DNA of 64,000 nt from Adiantum capillus-veneris (GCA_014529385.2 CM043964.1:136479920-136543919), one strand, 5' to 3'. Positions 12,924-24,720 are shown, counted from the first letter of the stretch. Notes: a model not told the origin generated them from the letters alone. Numbers and translations are program-made.

Positions 12924-12942
12924 AAAAGTCATGTCCGGACAC

Positions 12943-13020
12943 AACGAAATATGAAATGAAATAAAATGTAATGTACCATTAACATGTTCAAATTGACCTA
13001 TGAGACCAAAAAGTGTCACG
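12943..13020 (-). mobile_element. Retroposon 3'-tail-like repeat, copy 2 (next to the importin-alpha promoter)
   Basis: On the minus strand: GGTCTCATAGGTCAA, TTTGAACATGTTAATGGTAC, then TTTCATTTCAT-like units ending near 12,943. It matches copies 1 and 3 in order and spacing but lacks a long microsatellite. It ends about 20 bp from the G-box. Confidence 0.5.
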
Positions 13021-13190
13021 CACAAAAGTAAATAAAACTAGGGTACAGATACTCTATAGCTATGCATCACACAATGTGGGGCACTCCGATACGAAGAGAT
13101 GGATATGGTATACAAAATAATTGGGTTTTTTGGCATGTTAAGAAAAGGCCTTAGTGCTGGGCTTGCTTGGGCGTACTTTCACGGATGGTG

Positions 13191-13200
13191 TCCACGTGGA
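13191..13200. promoter_or_regulatory. Second CACGTG palindrome
   Basis: TCCACGTGGA is a perfect palindrome with a G-box core in a GC-richer patch (13,140-13,300). Whether it belongs to any promoter is unknown. Confidence 0.25.
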
Positions 13201-13643
13201 CGGCCAGTAGTTTTGCACAGCAGGGGCTGCAGGAGTCAGGACGACGTGAAGGCGTGCGAGTGCGGAAAGCTTGGAGCTGTATGCGGAATTCTGCCATAGA
13301 GTCCTGTGCGACTCTGTGAGTCTACCGTTGACGCTGTACTCGGCGTGGTCATGAGGCACTGAGAGGGCTACGAATGAGGGAATTGCTTGGGTATGGGTAG
13401 AGAGAATAAATTAAATGCGAGGAGGCTTTTGTCGGAAAGAGACGGCACGCAAGCAGCTAGCTCCACATGCATGATAGAAATGGTAGCAAGAGGGGCAAAG
13501 CAATAGGTAACCGGACCCCAGAAGACTCTTGAACTTTGAAGAAATTGGCAAATAAGATATGAGTTCCATCTCCCTCTCTCTCCTTCTCTCTCACATTAGC
13601 TTCCCGAAGACTATTGAGCTCTATAGAAAAATTGGCGAATGAG

Positions 13644-13648
<5 letters not shown>

Positions 13649-13733
<85 letters not shown>
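13649..13733. repeat. Composite (TC)n(AC)n microsatellite
   Basis: About 33 TC units are followed by about 10 AC units. The TC tract directly follows AATTGGCGAATGAGCTCTCCC, a phrase related to AATTGGCAAATAAGATATGAG at about 13,540. Confidence 0.95.
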
Positions 13734-13735
<2 letters not shown>

Positions 13736-14079
13736 GACTTTCAATTCCCTCTAGAGTATCAGGTCCTGAGTTCAAAACTTGTGATGGGTCCACTAATTAT
13801 TAAAAATTAACAGGTTAATCACGATTGTGTTGAATAATTCCCCGCTAATTATTGATCAATTTGCTAGTTAAAATGACAAATGAGCGATTTGCTAGCTACT
13901 GCTAATAAAAAATTAGCGCATGTAGTAGTTAAGCGTATTATTCAACATAGCTTTGAATTTACATGCTCATCGACAATCTTTCGGATGAGCCCACTAATAT
14001 TTCTACTTCCTGACAACACCTTCACAGATCCTTCCATTGGCAAGCCCTCGTGATTCCTCACCTTGTTTTACTTGTTTTT

Positions 14080-14930
14080 TTTTTTGGGGGGGGGGAGGTA
14101 TTGCTCTCCTCCATATGGTGTCTCTCCTCCATAGAAAACAGACAAGTAGGCCTTGCTCGCACGCTCTTTAGCAATGACATGTTGGATCCTCCGCTCTAGA
14201 CGACATATGTATAATAGTTTCCATTTCAGTCAAGTCATTTGGAACATCCTAACTACGCAGCCCTGGTCAATCTGAATGCCCTTTGTAGTAGTCCTCCTTA
14301 CTATAATCTCTAGCCTATCTATCAAAGGGGTAAAGAAATTTGTTGTCTAGAATTGTATTAAACCTCGATGCTCTAGGGTACTCTCTCCCTCAATAATCTC
14401 TCCCTAAGATATCATATCTATATCAAATAAAGGCCAAACCTTCTTCGTTCAGGGTACCCCATAACTCTAGCTAACGGCCCAAAACCCTCTCTTACTAGAC
14501 AAAGAAATTTCCCTCTCATCAATGGTAGGCTAGGCAATGACATATGTGGTCCTCCTAAGCCTTCGGTGCTAATTTGCGAAGCCGCCATAAGTGTCGCTCT
14601 AGAGGCACTTCATTATATCTCCCAACCTCTTATCTCTAACTAGTGTGACGATGTCTACATCTAACCATTAGCACACTCACTCCATGCAAGAGGCGTGTGT
14701 CCATGTATTCTAGCCAAATAAAAAAACTATCCTAGAAAGCTTCATGTCGAACTCTTGCAACGATGCAATCCAAGTCCTTTGAGTATCCAACTATGTGATA
14801 CCTTATATAATGAGCTAGTTGATCTAAGATCTGCTCAAAGTGACGGATGGTGCATCTATTGAACTTAGAATGGAGGTAATATTGACTTTGTGAAACCATG
14901 TAGATCAAGCCATGATGACATATGTGCACG
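14080..14930 (-). pseudogene. Possible decayed coding remnant, unidentified
   Basis: On the minus strand a 65-codon open frame (14,732-14,929) is followed downstream by protein-like stretches broken by several stops and at least one frame change, reaching about 14,080. Composition looks more protein-like than the flanks, but no domain is recognised. It ends beside the left LTR of the chromovirus (14,992) and may be part of an older element. A chance arrangement is quite possible. Confidence 0.2.
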
Positions 14931-14991
14931 TTGTGGTGGTGGAAGAGAAGAATAGCTCTTTTTTATTGATTGGCCTTTTGGAGTTGGATCT

Positions 14992-16633
14992 TGTAATGGA
15001 AATGGCCTATGAACTTTGAGAATAACGGAATTAGGAGAATTAGAGAAAGCATTTTTGTGAGACTACTTTGAGAACATAGAGGGTGAACTTAATTGATGGT
15101 AGAAACATAGTCATAGTACTTAATTAACTTGGCATGAACAATACTTTTGCAAGAGAGAGAGAGTGTTTAGAGAACTTGTTGGCAACAATTGAGGACCGGA
15201 TTTATGTGGAGCCGGTCCCCCCTTCAATAGGCTTTTGTATCAAGGGTTCTCCCATCAAGGGAGACTTGGTACAATACAATCTTTGTGTTCCTTGTGACCT
15301 AGGTGATACAGTGAAGATGGAAAGCTTCATGCATCACAAGCATAACATAAACTTTGTGAAAAGCATTAACCATCCCCAGCCTCAGTCCCAAGGCCTCAAA
15401 CACCTTTGAAGGTGGAAAGAGCTAGCGAGGAATGAGGGTAGGGAAGAGGAAGAAAAAACATTCATAGAAGAAAGAAATAGTTCCTCACTTATCATCACTC
15501 TACTTGCTAGCATACATAATTGCATATTAATGAAGATGGAAAAGATGGCAAGCTCAAGCATTGAAGCATGGCTCTTGGTTGGATTTGCATACATAGCCAA
15601 GAGTGTTGGTGTAGTCTCTCAACTTCTCAACAAGCTTGGAGAAGGAGATGAAGCTCTTGCACTTTGCACAAGTGAGAATGACCTTGTGAGCGTGTGTGAG
15701 AGTGAATATACCCCCCAAGAAGACCCCTAGCTTTTCTTGGTCGACCCCTCCTTGTAGCTCAAGCTAAAGTTTTATTGGACCCTTTCAAGCCTGACAATCA
15801 TATGCAGGATGCATATCAAGCAAGCATGCTAGCCTTGGAACAAGTGTCCCCCTTTCCCCTTTGAGAGAGAGGACATGATAAATGCAAAAAACAATTAATT
15901 GAATTAACTAATTTATCATTGGACCCCTTGGGAGGCCAAACAATAGGCTTTAGGCACACCATGAGGGCAACATGAAGAGGAGCTTGACACGTGTCCTTGT
16001 TGCCTCCTTGGTCTAGGTTAGCCTTGAGTGAGGGTGTGTGTGTTCTCTCTCATGCTCCCAACTTGTAGGACTCGCCTCCTCCTTATAGGGATATTTGTTG
16101 ACTTTTTGACACCTCAAGTCCCTCAACCTTGGGCCCGGTTCCCATCACAAGCTTGGCCCTTAAGCCCCTTAAGCTTGGGCCACATTCCCACCTCAAGTAC
16201 AATCCTATCATCTCAAGCCCCTTAAGCTTGGGCCACAATATTCCCACCTCAAGTACAATCCTAGCATCTCAAGCATGACAAGCATCTCAGTCATCAAGCA
16301 CCTCAAGCATCTCACTCATCAAGCACGACAAGCACCTCAAGCTTGGGCGGGGTTTCCACCTCAAGCACAGCCGTAGCTTACCTAAGGTCCAAGGCTTTTC
16401 ACACTAACTATTGGAGGGAAGCTAACCCTAAGGTCTTGTAAGCTCCAGTAGCTAGCCTTTCTCTTTGAAAAATCATCTCTCATTTGGACCCCTTTAACCT
16501 TGGCCTCGTGTTGAGATAGATCCATAAGCACATGTCTATATTCTAACCCTTGTTCCCGTCTATTCTCCCACATTAAATAATCAATTCAATATGAGAAATC
16601 ATTTGGGTTGGTTAGATATTGGATTTTACGACA
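14992..16633 (-). repeat. Chromovirus 3' LTR, full length (1,642 bp)
   Basis: On the element's strand it starts TGTCGTAAAATCC and ends CCATTACA, matching the LTRs of the plus-strand relative. The interior has a minisatellite-like U3 region (about 16,120-16,370) built from CTCAAGC, GCTTGGGCC and CATCTCAAGCA phrases. Two protein-like frames run antisense to the element (15,134-15,409 and 15,530-15,730); they recur in the other LTR copies and are probably not genes. Confidence 0.9.
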
Positions 16634-16984
16634 TTACCTCTCTCTTGAAATCATAGTCGTCCTCTACTATGAGGTAGAAGAGATAAAGCCTTAGTCATTA
16701 GTCAATGTTTCTTAGCGGGTAGAGGATCCCTTTTTACCCACGACATCATTCCAAGATGGATGAGCAATCCATTGGTGCTTGGGAGACAAAGATATCGCAA
16801 GAATGTCTGCTCTTGATTCCATTTCGTTCTTCCAAGTAGCATGACAAATTCTACTTGGTGTTTGAGAGACGTCATCATCACAAACATGATTCTAAGTATG
16901 CATACTACTTAAATTTGTGCACAATAAGAGAGAATTAGTCTTATAAGACAAAAAAATTGTTCATTAAAAGAAATTTGTACATTT

Positions 16985-19900
16985 GCTTACTCTAATGTAG
17001 CATTGTAAGCATTGACAAGGTTCATACTATCCTTAAGTTGTATTCCTTGCATCCATCTAGCATCTTCAAAAGGATAATTTTTGAACTTGATAAGATACCG
17101 TCGAATAATCTTACCGTGTCGTAGTACCTTGTCTTCATGCTGAAGGATAGCTTCAGGTTGTAGCACCTCTTCTTGGTCTTTGATTTCAAGAGGGTCTTCA
17201 ATAATTGGTTCACTTGGTGGCTCTCCTTTGTAGGGCTTAAATAGGCTCACATGAAAAGCATTGTGTATGAGCCAATGGTTGGGGAGCTTGAGTTGATAAG
17301 GCATCTCATTGATTGGCTAAAAGATTTGAAAAGGACCGTAGTATCTTTTTGCTAGTTTAGCATAATACTTTTGATGGCCCGTAGGATTTTTGCCCGTCGT
17401 TTGCCTCAATCGAGCCTTGGGAAATTTAAGTAAGACCCAATAATTTTCTTTAAACATTAAGGCCCTTCTGTGCTTGTCAACATCAGCTTTTGCCTTTGTT
17501 GAGAGATGGATATAGCCTCCTTAATCTTTTGAAAAGATTCTTGTAGGTCACGCGGCTATACTCATCAGCAGGCGAAGATCTTCCCGTATACTTTAAGTAG
17601 CAAGGGACTTTTAGGTCTTCCCTCAATGATTTCAAAAAGTGCTTTTTTGTAGAGGTATGTACAATATTATTGTATGCATACTCTAGAAGAGGTAAGTACT
17701 TTTCCCATTGTGAGCATTGATCTACTTCTGTAACATAAGTCTTTAGTAGATCGAGTATCGTAAGATTGGCTATCTCACTTTGGCCATTCGTTTGTGGTTG
17801 ATAGGCCAAAGAGAAATTCAATCTTGTACCTAGATTTTCAAAGAGACCTTTCTTGAAATTACTGGTCATTTTAGGATCTCTATTTGATACGATGGATGTT
17901 GGCAATCCATGGTGTTTGAAAATTTGAGATATGAAGAGAGTTGCCATTTGGGGTGCCTTAATAGTCTTTTTGACAGGAATAAAGTGGTTTGCTTGCTAAA
18001 CCTATCGACTATTGTCCATATTCCCGTATTCCCATGGATAGACTTGGGCAATCCAAAGATAAAATCCATGGATATACTCTTCCATGGTGAATTAGGGATA
18101 GGCAATGGCTGGAGTAATCCAGGTTGCTTCCCTCTATCATACTTGGTCTTTTGGCATACCACACATTTTGAAACATACTCTTGTATGTCTTCTTTCATGG
18201 TAGGCCAATAGAAGTACGTCTCTACTCCTTAAAGAGTAGGTTGAATGCCTCTATGCCCCGCATAGGGAGGAGCATGGGATTCATACATAAATTTCTCACG
18301 AAGCGAGTGGGTAACACATAGCCTATTGCCATGGAGAAGATAACCATCCTGCACACGGTAAATGGTTCCTCTTTCTTCCCCAAAGTAAGAGCTGACATTA
18401 TGTCTTTAAAGTCAAGGTCAATAGCATACTCATCTATCATAGAAGATAGATAATTGTGAGAGGCTATAGACATTGCATTAACTTTTGGTTGTCGTGAAAG
18501 TGCATCGGCCACTTGATTGTGCTTACCAGCAATGTAAGCAATATGAAAATAAAATTGCGAAAGAAAATTTCCCCACCTCATCTGTTTGTCAGAAAGCTTG
18601 GTTTGCGTCATGAAGTACTTGAGACTCTGGTGGTCTGTTCATAAAATAAATGGAGTCCCTAATAAATAGTGCTTCCATGTATCTAGGGCATGTAGAACAG
18701 CTAAAAGCTCTTTCTCATAAATGCCCAAGACCCGTTCATCCGTATTGAGCCTGCGGCTCTCATATGATATGGCATGCCCTTCTTTAAGCAAGACTGCTCC
18801 TAGGCAATCACCGCAAGCATCACATTGGACCTCAGATTGCTTTGAGAGACCCAGAAGCATAAGGACTAGTTGGGAGGTAAGCTTCTCTTTGAGCTTGTCA
18901 AAAGCATTTTTCTCCTTAGTAGTCCATGAGTACTTAACATTCTTCTTTGTTAAGTCATGTAATGGTCATGCTATTTGAGAGAATTTTGCTATGAAGCGTC
19001 TATAATATGCACACATATTGATAAAGCTTCTTAGCTCATTTCTGTAGATTCCTTGGATTAGGCCATGCTTTTATTACCTCTAATTTTGATGGATCCATAC
19101 GAATACCATCTTGAGAGATAATATGACCTAAGCATTGAATCTCTTGAAGGAAAAATTCACTTTTCTTTTGATTGAGAAAAAGCTTGTTTTCCCTCAATGC
19201 TTAAAGAATCACTTGGAGATGTTGCTTGTGTTCCTACAAGGACTTGGAGTAGATGATGATATCATCGAAGAACACTCCAGTGAATTTGTAGTAGGGTCTA
19301 GAAAATTTATCCATTAAATGATTGAACATGGCTAGTGCATTAGTCAAGCCAAAAAACATGACTAGATATTCATAAAGGCTAAACGTTGTACAAAACGCGG
19401 TCTTTAGGATATCTTCATCCACTATCCTTATTTGATGATAGCCACTTTTAAGGTCAATCCTATTGAAGTAGGTAGAGCCTTGTAGCTTATCAAAGAGATC
19501 TTCTACCTGAGGCATGGGAAATCTAGTTTTGATAGTGATATATTTTAGTGCTTGATAGTCCACACACATGCAGTATGTACCATCTTTCTTTTGCACTAAA
19601 AGAACTGGAGAACAAAAGGGAGAGGAGCTAGACCTCACACCATCCCTTTGTCTGTCAATTCTTGTCCTTGCCTCATGATCTCCTCTTGTTGAGCTTGGGA
19701 AACTTGATAAGGAGGCTTGTTAGGCGGTGAGCTTCCTGGTAGGAGCTCAATTCGATGGTCATCATCCCCTTGTTTTAGAGGTAAGTCCGTAGGGATATCA
19801 TCAATGAAAACATCTTGGAATCCTTTTAGAAAATTAGACAAGTCTAACTCTTCTTGATGCCTACCATTTGTATTTTATGAAATATTAGGACCTTTTAGGG

Positions 19901-20551
19901 ACTCTTTGACAAAAATCATGTACGATGAAAACATCTTGGAATCCTTTTAGAAAATTAGACATGTCTAACTCTTCTTGATTCCTACCATTTACATTTGATG
20001 AAACATTCGGACCTTTTAGGGACTCTTTGACAAAAATCATGTACACAGAAACTGAGCTCTTCATTGATTTATCAAAAGCAGGAAGATTTACAAGTGGTAT
20101 AGTACGACCGGACTCACTAGCATCTATATACATGCTCTTTCCCTTGTAAGTGAAGTAGATTATCCTTTCGGGGAACTTCATGTTGGCAGCCATGCGGTTG
20201 AACCATGGTGCCCCTGAGATAACAATCTCATGTTGGAGAGGAGAGATGAAAAAGTATTCTTTGTCAACATAGATTTGGACATGACTTCCCAATCAAGGGA
20301 GTAATGGAGTCTTGTTGTCCCTTGAAAGCAGTGTTTGCCGTTATAGTATCTCCCATCTCAAAAGCTTGAATGCCCAACTTGGTGGCCAACTCTATTGATA
20401 TGAAGTTATGAGCAAAGCCAGGGTCAAACAAGATGAAGGCATCATGTTCCCTTACCTTTTCCCAAGCATAGGAGAGAGGCGATCCTTTGCAAATGAACAT
20501 CCTCTTTTGGAGCGTTGATAGTGGAAGCTCTAGGAGTCTCATTGTGGGCAT
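16985..20551 (-). pseudogene. Chromovirus pol pseudogene (PR-RT-RNaseH-IN-chromo)
   Basis: Protease at about 20,300-20,450 has DPG where D[S/T]G is usual. Reverse transcriptase at 19,234-19,640 has conserved FFNRIDLKSGYHQIR-like and FGLTNA blocks and the catalytic box VFFDDIIIYS, an FFDD form of YxDD. RNase H is at 18,520-18,860 (QCDACGDCLGAVL; IAGKHNQVADALSR). Integrase at 17,480-18,200 has its zinc-finger cysteines in VVCQKT and the D,D,E residues in SMDFIFGLP, SNRDPKMTS and NGQSE. The chromodomain-like tail at 16,987-17,190 ends NYPFEDARW. The frame is broken between these blocks, for example at 19,234, 18,611 and 17,947/17,866. A near-duplicate of a PR-RT spacer segment at 19,780-20,040 repeats the phrase FLKGFQDVFI. 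Confidence 0.93.
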
Positions 20552-21766
20552 TTCTCTTCAGGCAAGAACAATAGCCGTGTCCTTGCTCCCCACACTTAAA
20601 ACATTTATGGTCCTTGCAAAAAGCTTCAAGCTCTTCAGGAGAGAGTTTGTTTTTACCTTTGTAAACTCCCTTCTCCTTGGACCGATTGTTGTTGTTGTTG
20701 TTGTTGGAATTGCCTTGGGAAGAATTTTGGGCATTGGTTTTTTCCTTTGCATCACTTTTGTCTTTGTTTTCCATGGGCTTGACATTTCGTCTAGCCCCTT
20801 GTTGGAAATTGATGGGCGAAGCAACCATGGTGTGGTAGATTACTTCGATGATAGAACCCAAGCCGTTGAGAGTTGACGTACTTGGCCATCTCTTCAGGTA
20901 ATCTCGCACAGAATTGTCGCTTTTACTCGGCGAAGTCTACCTGTTGAAAGACAATAGCCTTGAGATGTAAATCCCAAAACTTGTCCACATATTGCTGGAT
21001 AGACTCATGAGAGAGAAGCTTCAAACTTTGCCATTCGGTAAGCACTTTGTCCTTTGCATCGCTTGCAAGGAGTTACTTCATGATGGAAACTCGTAGAGTT
21101 TTCCATGTATTTGGGACTTCGTCATTGCCACAAAGGCTAGCCCACCATTGATGAGTCAATTTTTGGAAGTGCATAGCTACATCGTGTAGCTTGGAGGACT
21201 CTGTGAAGCTCTCGTCTCCAAAGGCCGCACCAAAATGCTGGATGAAGGCCAATCCTTTATCAGTAGCACCAAAGGTGCCATCATAGGTGAGAAAATAGAT
21301 ACTCTTTCCTCTCTCTTTGAACTTCTTGAGCTTTTGAGACCTTCACCATGTAGGGTAAGATTTGCGATGTCCTCCCCTCTTGCATTCTCTAAGAGAATAG
21401 CCATGATTTTCTCCGGAAGAGAAGGAAGGTAAAGAAGAAGGAGAAGAGGGTGACCTCTTCCTTGCCCTTTTCTTTCTTTGTTTCCTCTCTTCCCTTTCAG
21501 AGTGACGAGGAGAAGGACCGTGGGTTGACTGTTTCCTCTTCGGAGGAGTTAGCGACCGTCTAGACCGTCGTCTTCATGGAGCCAAATCTTAAGAGGAGCT
21601 TAGGGATTCATTACTTTCTCACTCTTTGGATTCCTCCTTTCTTAAGGGAGAGAGTCTTTCTTTTGGAGTCTCATCAAGAGGCCACCTAAGCTTTCTCTCC
21701 TCTTGGAGAGGAAAGGAAATCCCATAAGCACGAAAATGGTAACTTCGGCTTGCAAAGCAGGGTTGC
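20442..21766 (-). pseudogene. Chromovirus gag pseudogene, N-terminus deleted
   Basis: On the minus strand it has a basic, Ser/Arg-rich stretch (about 21,430-21,600), a Retrotrans_gag-type core with QWWASLCGND (about 21,140), an Asn run encoded by a GTT/AAC repeat (about 20,690-20,706), and a CCHC knuckle, CFKCGEQGHGYCSC, at about 20,563-20,610. At least four frame changes or stops interrupt it. It lacks the N-terminal part seen in the plus-strand relative because the sequence jumps into LTR sequence at 21,766/21,767. Confidence 0.88.
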
Positions 21767-23035
21767 CCTAGGTGATGCAATGAAGATGGAAAGCTTCATG
21801 CATCACGAGAATAACAAAAAATTTGTGAAAAGCATTAACCATCCTTAGCCTCAGTCCCAAGGACTCAAACACCTTCGAAGGTGGACAGAGCTAGCGGGGA
21901 ATGAGTATAGGGAAGAGGAAGAAGAAACATTCGTAGGAGAAAGAAAAGTTCCTCACTTATCATCACTCTTCTTGTTTGCATACATAATAGCATAGTAAAG
22001 ATGGAAAATATGGCAATCTCAAGCATTGAATCATGGCTCTTGGTTGGATTTGCATACATAGCCAAGAGTGTTGGTGTAGGCTCTCAATTTCTCAACAAGC
22101 TTAGAGAAGGAGATGAAGCTCTTGCACTTTGCACAAGTGAGGATGACCTTGCGAGTGTGTGTGAGAGAGAGTATACCCCCCAAGCACACCCCTAGCTTCC
22201 CTTGGTCGACCCCTCCTTGTAGCTCAAGCTAAATTTTGATTGGACCCCTTTGAGCTTGACCAATCACATGCAGGATGCATATCAAGCAAGCATGCTAGCC
22301 TTGGGACAAGTGTCCCCCTTTTCCCTTTGAGAGAGAGGACTTGATAAATGCAAAAAGTAATTAATTGAATTAACTAATTTATTGTTGGACCCCTTGGGAG
22401 GCCAACCAATAGGCTTTAGACACACCATGAGGGCAACATGAAGAGGAGCTTGACATGTGTCCTTGTTGCCTCCTTGGTCTAGGTTAGCCTTGAGTGAGGG
22501 TGTGTGTGTTCTCTCTCATGCTACCAACTTGTAGGACTTGCCCCCTCCTTGTAGGGATATTTGTTGACTTTTTGACACATCAAGACCCTCAACCTTGGGC
22601 CCAGTTCCCACCACAAGCTTGGCCCTTAAGCCCCTTAAGCTTGGGCCGGGTTCCCACCTCAAGTACAACCCTAGCATCTCAAGCATGACAAGCACCTCAA
22701 GCATCTCAATCATCAAGCACAACAAGTACCTCAAGCTTGGGCCGAGTTCCCACCTCAAGCACATCCCTAGCTTAGCTAAGGTCCAAGGCTTTTCAGATGA
22801 ACTATTGGAGGTCTTTAATGAAGCTAACCCTAAGGTCTTTTAAGCTCCATTAGCTAGCCTTGCTCTTTGACAGATCATCTCTCATTTGGACCCCTTTAAC
22901 CTTGTCCCCGTGTTGAGATGGATCCATAAGCACATGCCTATATTCTAACCCTTGTTCCTGTCTATTCTTCCACATTAAACGATCACTTTAATATGAGAAA
23001 TCATTTGGGCTGGTTAGATATTAGATTTTATGACA
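21767..23035 (-). repeat. Chromovirus 5' LTR, truncated
   Basis: It matches the left LTR from its position about 15,299 to the outer end at 16,633, ending at TTTTATGACA. The last 308 bp of LTR (R/U5 side), the primer-binding site, the leader and the gag start are missing. The join to gag is at 21,766/21,767. Confidence 0.88.
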
Positions 23036-23769
23036 AATGTTTACCTTTCGCAGCTTCAACATCATGAGCTAAAGAGATAGATCTTTCCAATGTATGAGGA
23101 CAAAATCTATCGACCTCCGCATGTAAAGTATATTTCAAATTGGCAATATATTTATGTTTGATAGTAGAGTGAGAAACTTTTTCTAAATTCTGAAGAGCAA
23201 GTAGAATTTGCCAAATCTGTCTGTGTATTGGGTAGAAGTCTCCCATGTCCCAGATTGAAGAGTATACATGCATGTCTAGGTTTGTCTTTGTATTGAGAAG
23301 GGAGAACGTACTTCATTACCATTCTTTGAAATTTCTTCCAAGTTCGTGGCCGTTTGTGTCGTTTGCGAGTCACATTCCAAAGAGAAGCGCGTTCCATCTT
23401 TTGGTTTGCTGCACACTTGATTTTATCTCGTTCAAACTGAACTTTTCTTCTTGAAAGTAGTCATCCAAGGATGATAACCAAGGGAGAAGTTAACGTGCAT
23501 CATTTCTTCCATCATACTTTACAAAAGTAAATGCCTTTTTAAAGCTCTTGTTTTGTTTTTTCTTGACTTGAGCATTCAAGGTATGCTTAATCACTTTGAT
23601 AAACCGCTTGATTTGGTTGTCATATTCATGATTGCGCTTGTGGAAACTCTACTTTTGTAACTTCTCAAGCTTTGGTTAAAGGAGAGTACATGCAACACGT
23701 TCTTTTTCAAGCTCTTCAAAAAGAACACCAATCTTTTGATCCATAACAAGAGAATCTTGGGTGGTCATA
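23036..23769 (-). pseudogene. Gag remnant of a second LTR retrotransposon
   Basis: On the minus strand a near-continuous frame runs from an ATG at about 23,769 (MTTQDSLVMD) through a charged, coiled-coil-like stretch to a gag core: PWLSSLDDYFQ, TWKKFQRMVMKYVLPSQYKD, and finally RSISLAHDVEAAKG. A few stops interrupt it. Known plant Ty3/gypsy gag proteins have this layout. It is different from the adjacent chromovirus gag. It stops exactly at the outer edge of the chromovirus LTR, so the chromovirus apparently cut it, but no matching gag continuation was recognised beyond 14,991. Confidence 0.65.
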
Positions 23770-23832
23770 GCTGATTAACTCAAGCAAAAGAAAGTTAAAA
23801 AATAGATGTAAATCTAAAATATATGCAAGAGT

Positions 23833-24092
23833 CACTACAAGAGGTCCTTCAATGTAGCGACGCTCGTAGTGCGACGCTCAGGTGGGAAAAAGCCCGACGT
23901 TGCTATGAGCGTCACTATATAACAAAGACTATAGAGACGCTCATAGAGACGCCTATAACGACGCCTATAGCGACGCTCATAGAGACGATTATAGCAACGT
24001 TCATAGAGACGCTTATAGCAACGCTCATAGAGACACTTATAACGACGCTCATAGAAACACTTATAGAGACGCTCATTGAGACGCCTACCCTG
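23833..24092 (+). mobile_element. CACTA (En/Spm-like) terminus with subterminal repeats
   Basis: The segment begins CACTACAAGA, the usual start of plant CACTA terminal inverted repeats. It is followed by an array of 12-base units (variants of TAGCGACGCTCA and TAGAGACGCTTA) from about 23,855 to 24,090. Subterminal arrays of short motifs are where En/Spm-type transposases bind. No opposite end (TCTTGTAGTG) was found in the window, so this is one end of an element or a fragment. The 90-codon frame at 23,823-24,095 simply translates the array. Confidence 0.6.
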
Positions 24093-24169
24093 TAAAAATA
24101 ATTTGAGGGCACCAGAAACTCAGATATGTAGATCTAAGTTTTGGTCGCTCTCTGCACAATAGGTATACC

Positions 24170-24481
<312 letters not shown>

Positions 24482-24485
<4 letters not shown>

Positions 24486-24720
24486 TAAAGAAATGAAATG
24501 AAATGATATATTTAACGTCTTCAAATTGCCAAAATGACTTATGAGACCAATCCCATTGACTCCTTGTGGATCTAATCTAATGTCTAGTTACAAACATAGA
24601 AGTGAAGTAAAGTGGAAGACTAAAATCATCATCATCTTCATCAATTTCCAACATTGGGCGTTGTCTGAGAAAGTAGTGCATCGGTGGGTGAAGAGCTTCG
24701 TCAATGTCCGCCTTTGTAAA
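24482..24720 (-). mobile_element. Retroposon 3'-tail-like repeat, copy 3
   Basis: On the minus strand: GGTCTCATAAGTCATTTTGG, AATTTGAAGACGTTAAATA, TTTCATTTCATTTC, then the (TC)n block. The first about 70 bp next to the tail match copies 1 and 2; the region further upstream (24,560-24,720) is not clearly shared. Confidence 0.5.

Larger units (their letters stand above)
14992..23035 (-). mobile_element. Ty3/gypsy chromovirus, minus strand, defective
   Basis: About 8 kb. Minus-strand order is truncated 5' LTR, gag with zinc knuckle, protease, reverse transcriptase, RNase H, integrase, chromodomain-like tail, polypurine tract (CTCTCTTG on plus beside 16,634) and 3' LTR. This is the Ty3/gypsy order, and the C-terminal chromodomain points to the chromovirus branch. 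It is the same family as the plus-strand element at 45,294-57,399. Flanking pentamers (GATCT, AATGT) do not match, so no target duplication remains. Stops and frameshifts occur throughout gag-pol. Confidence 0.92.
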
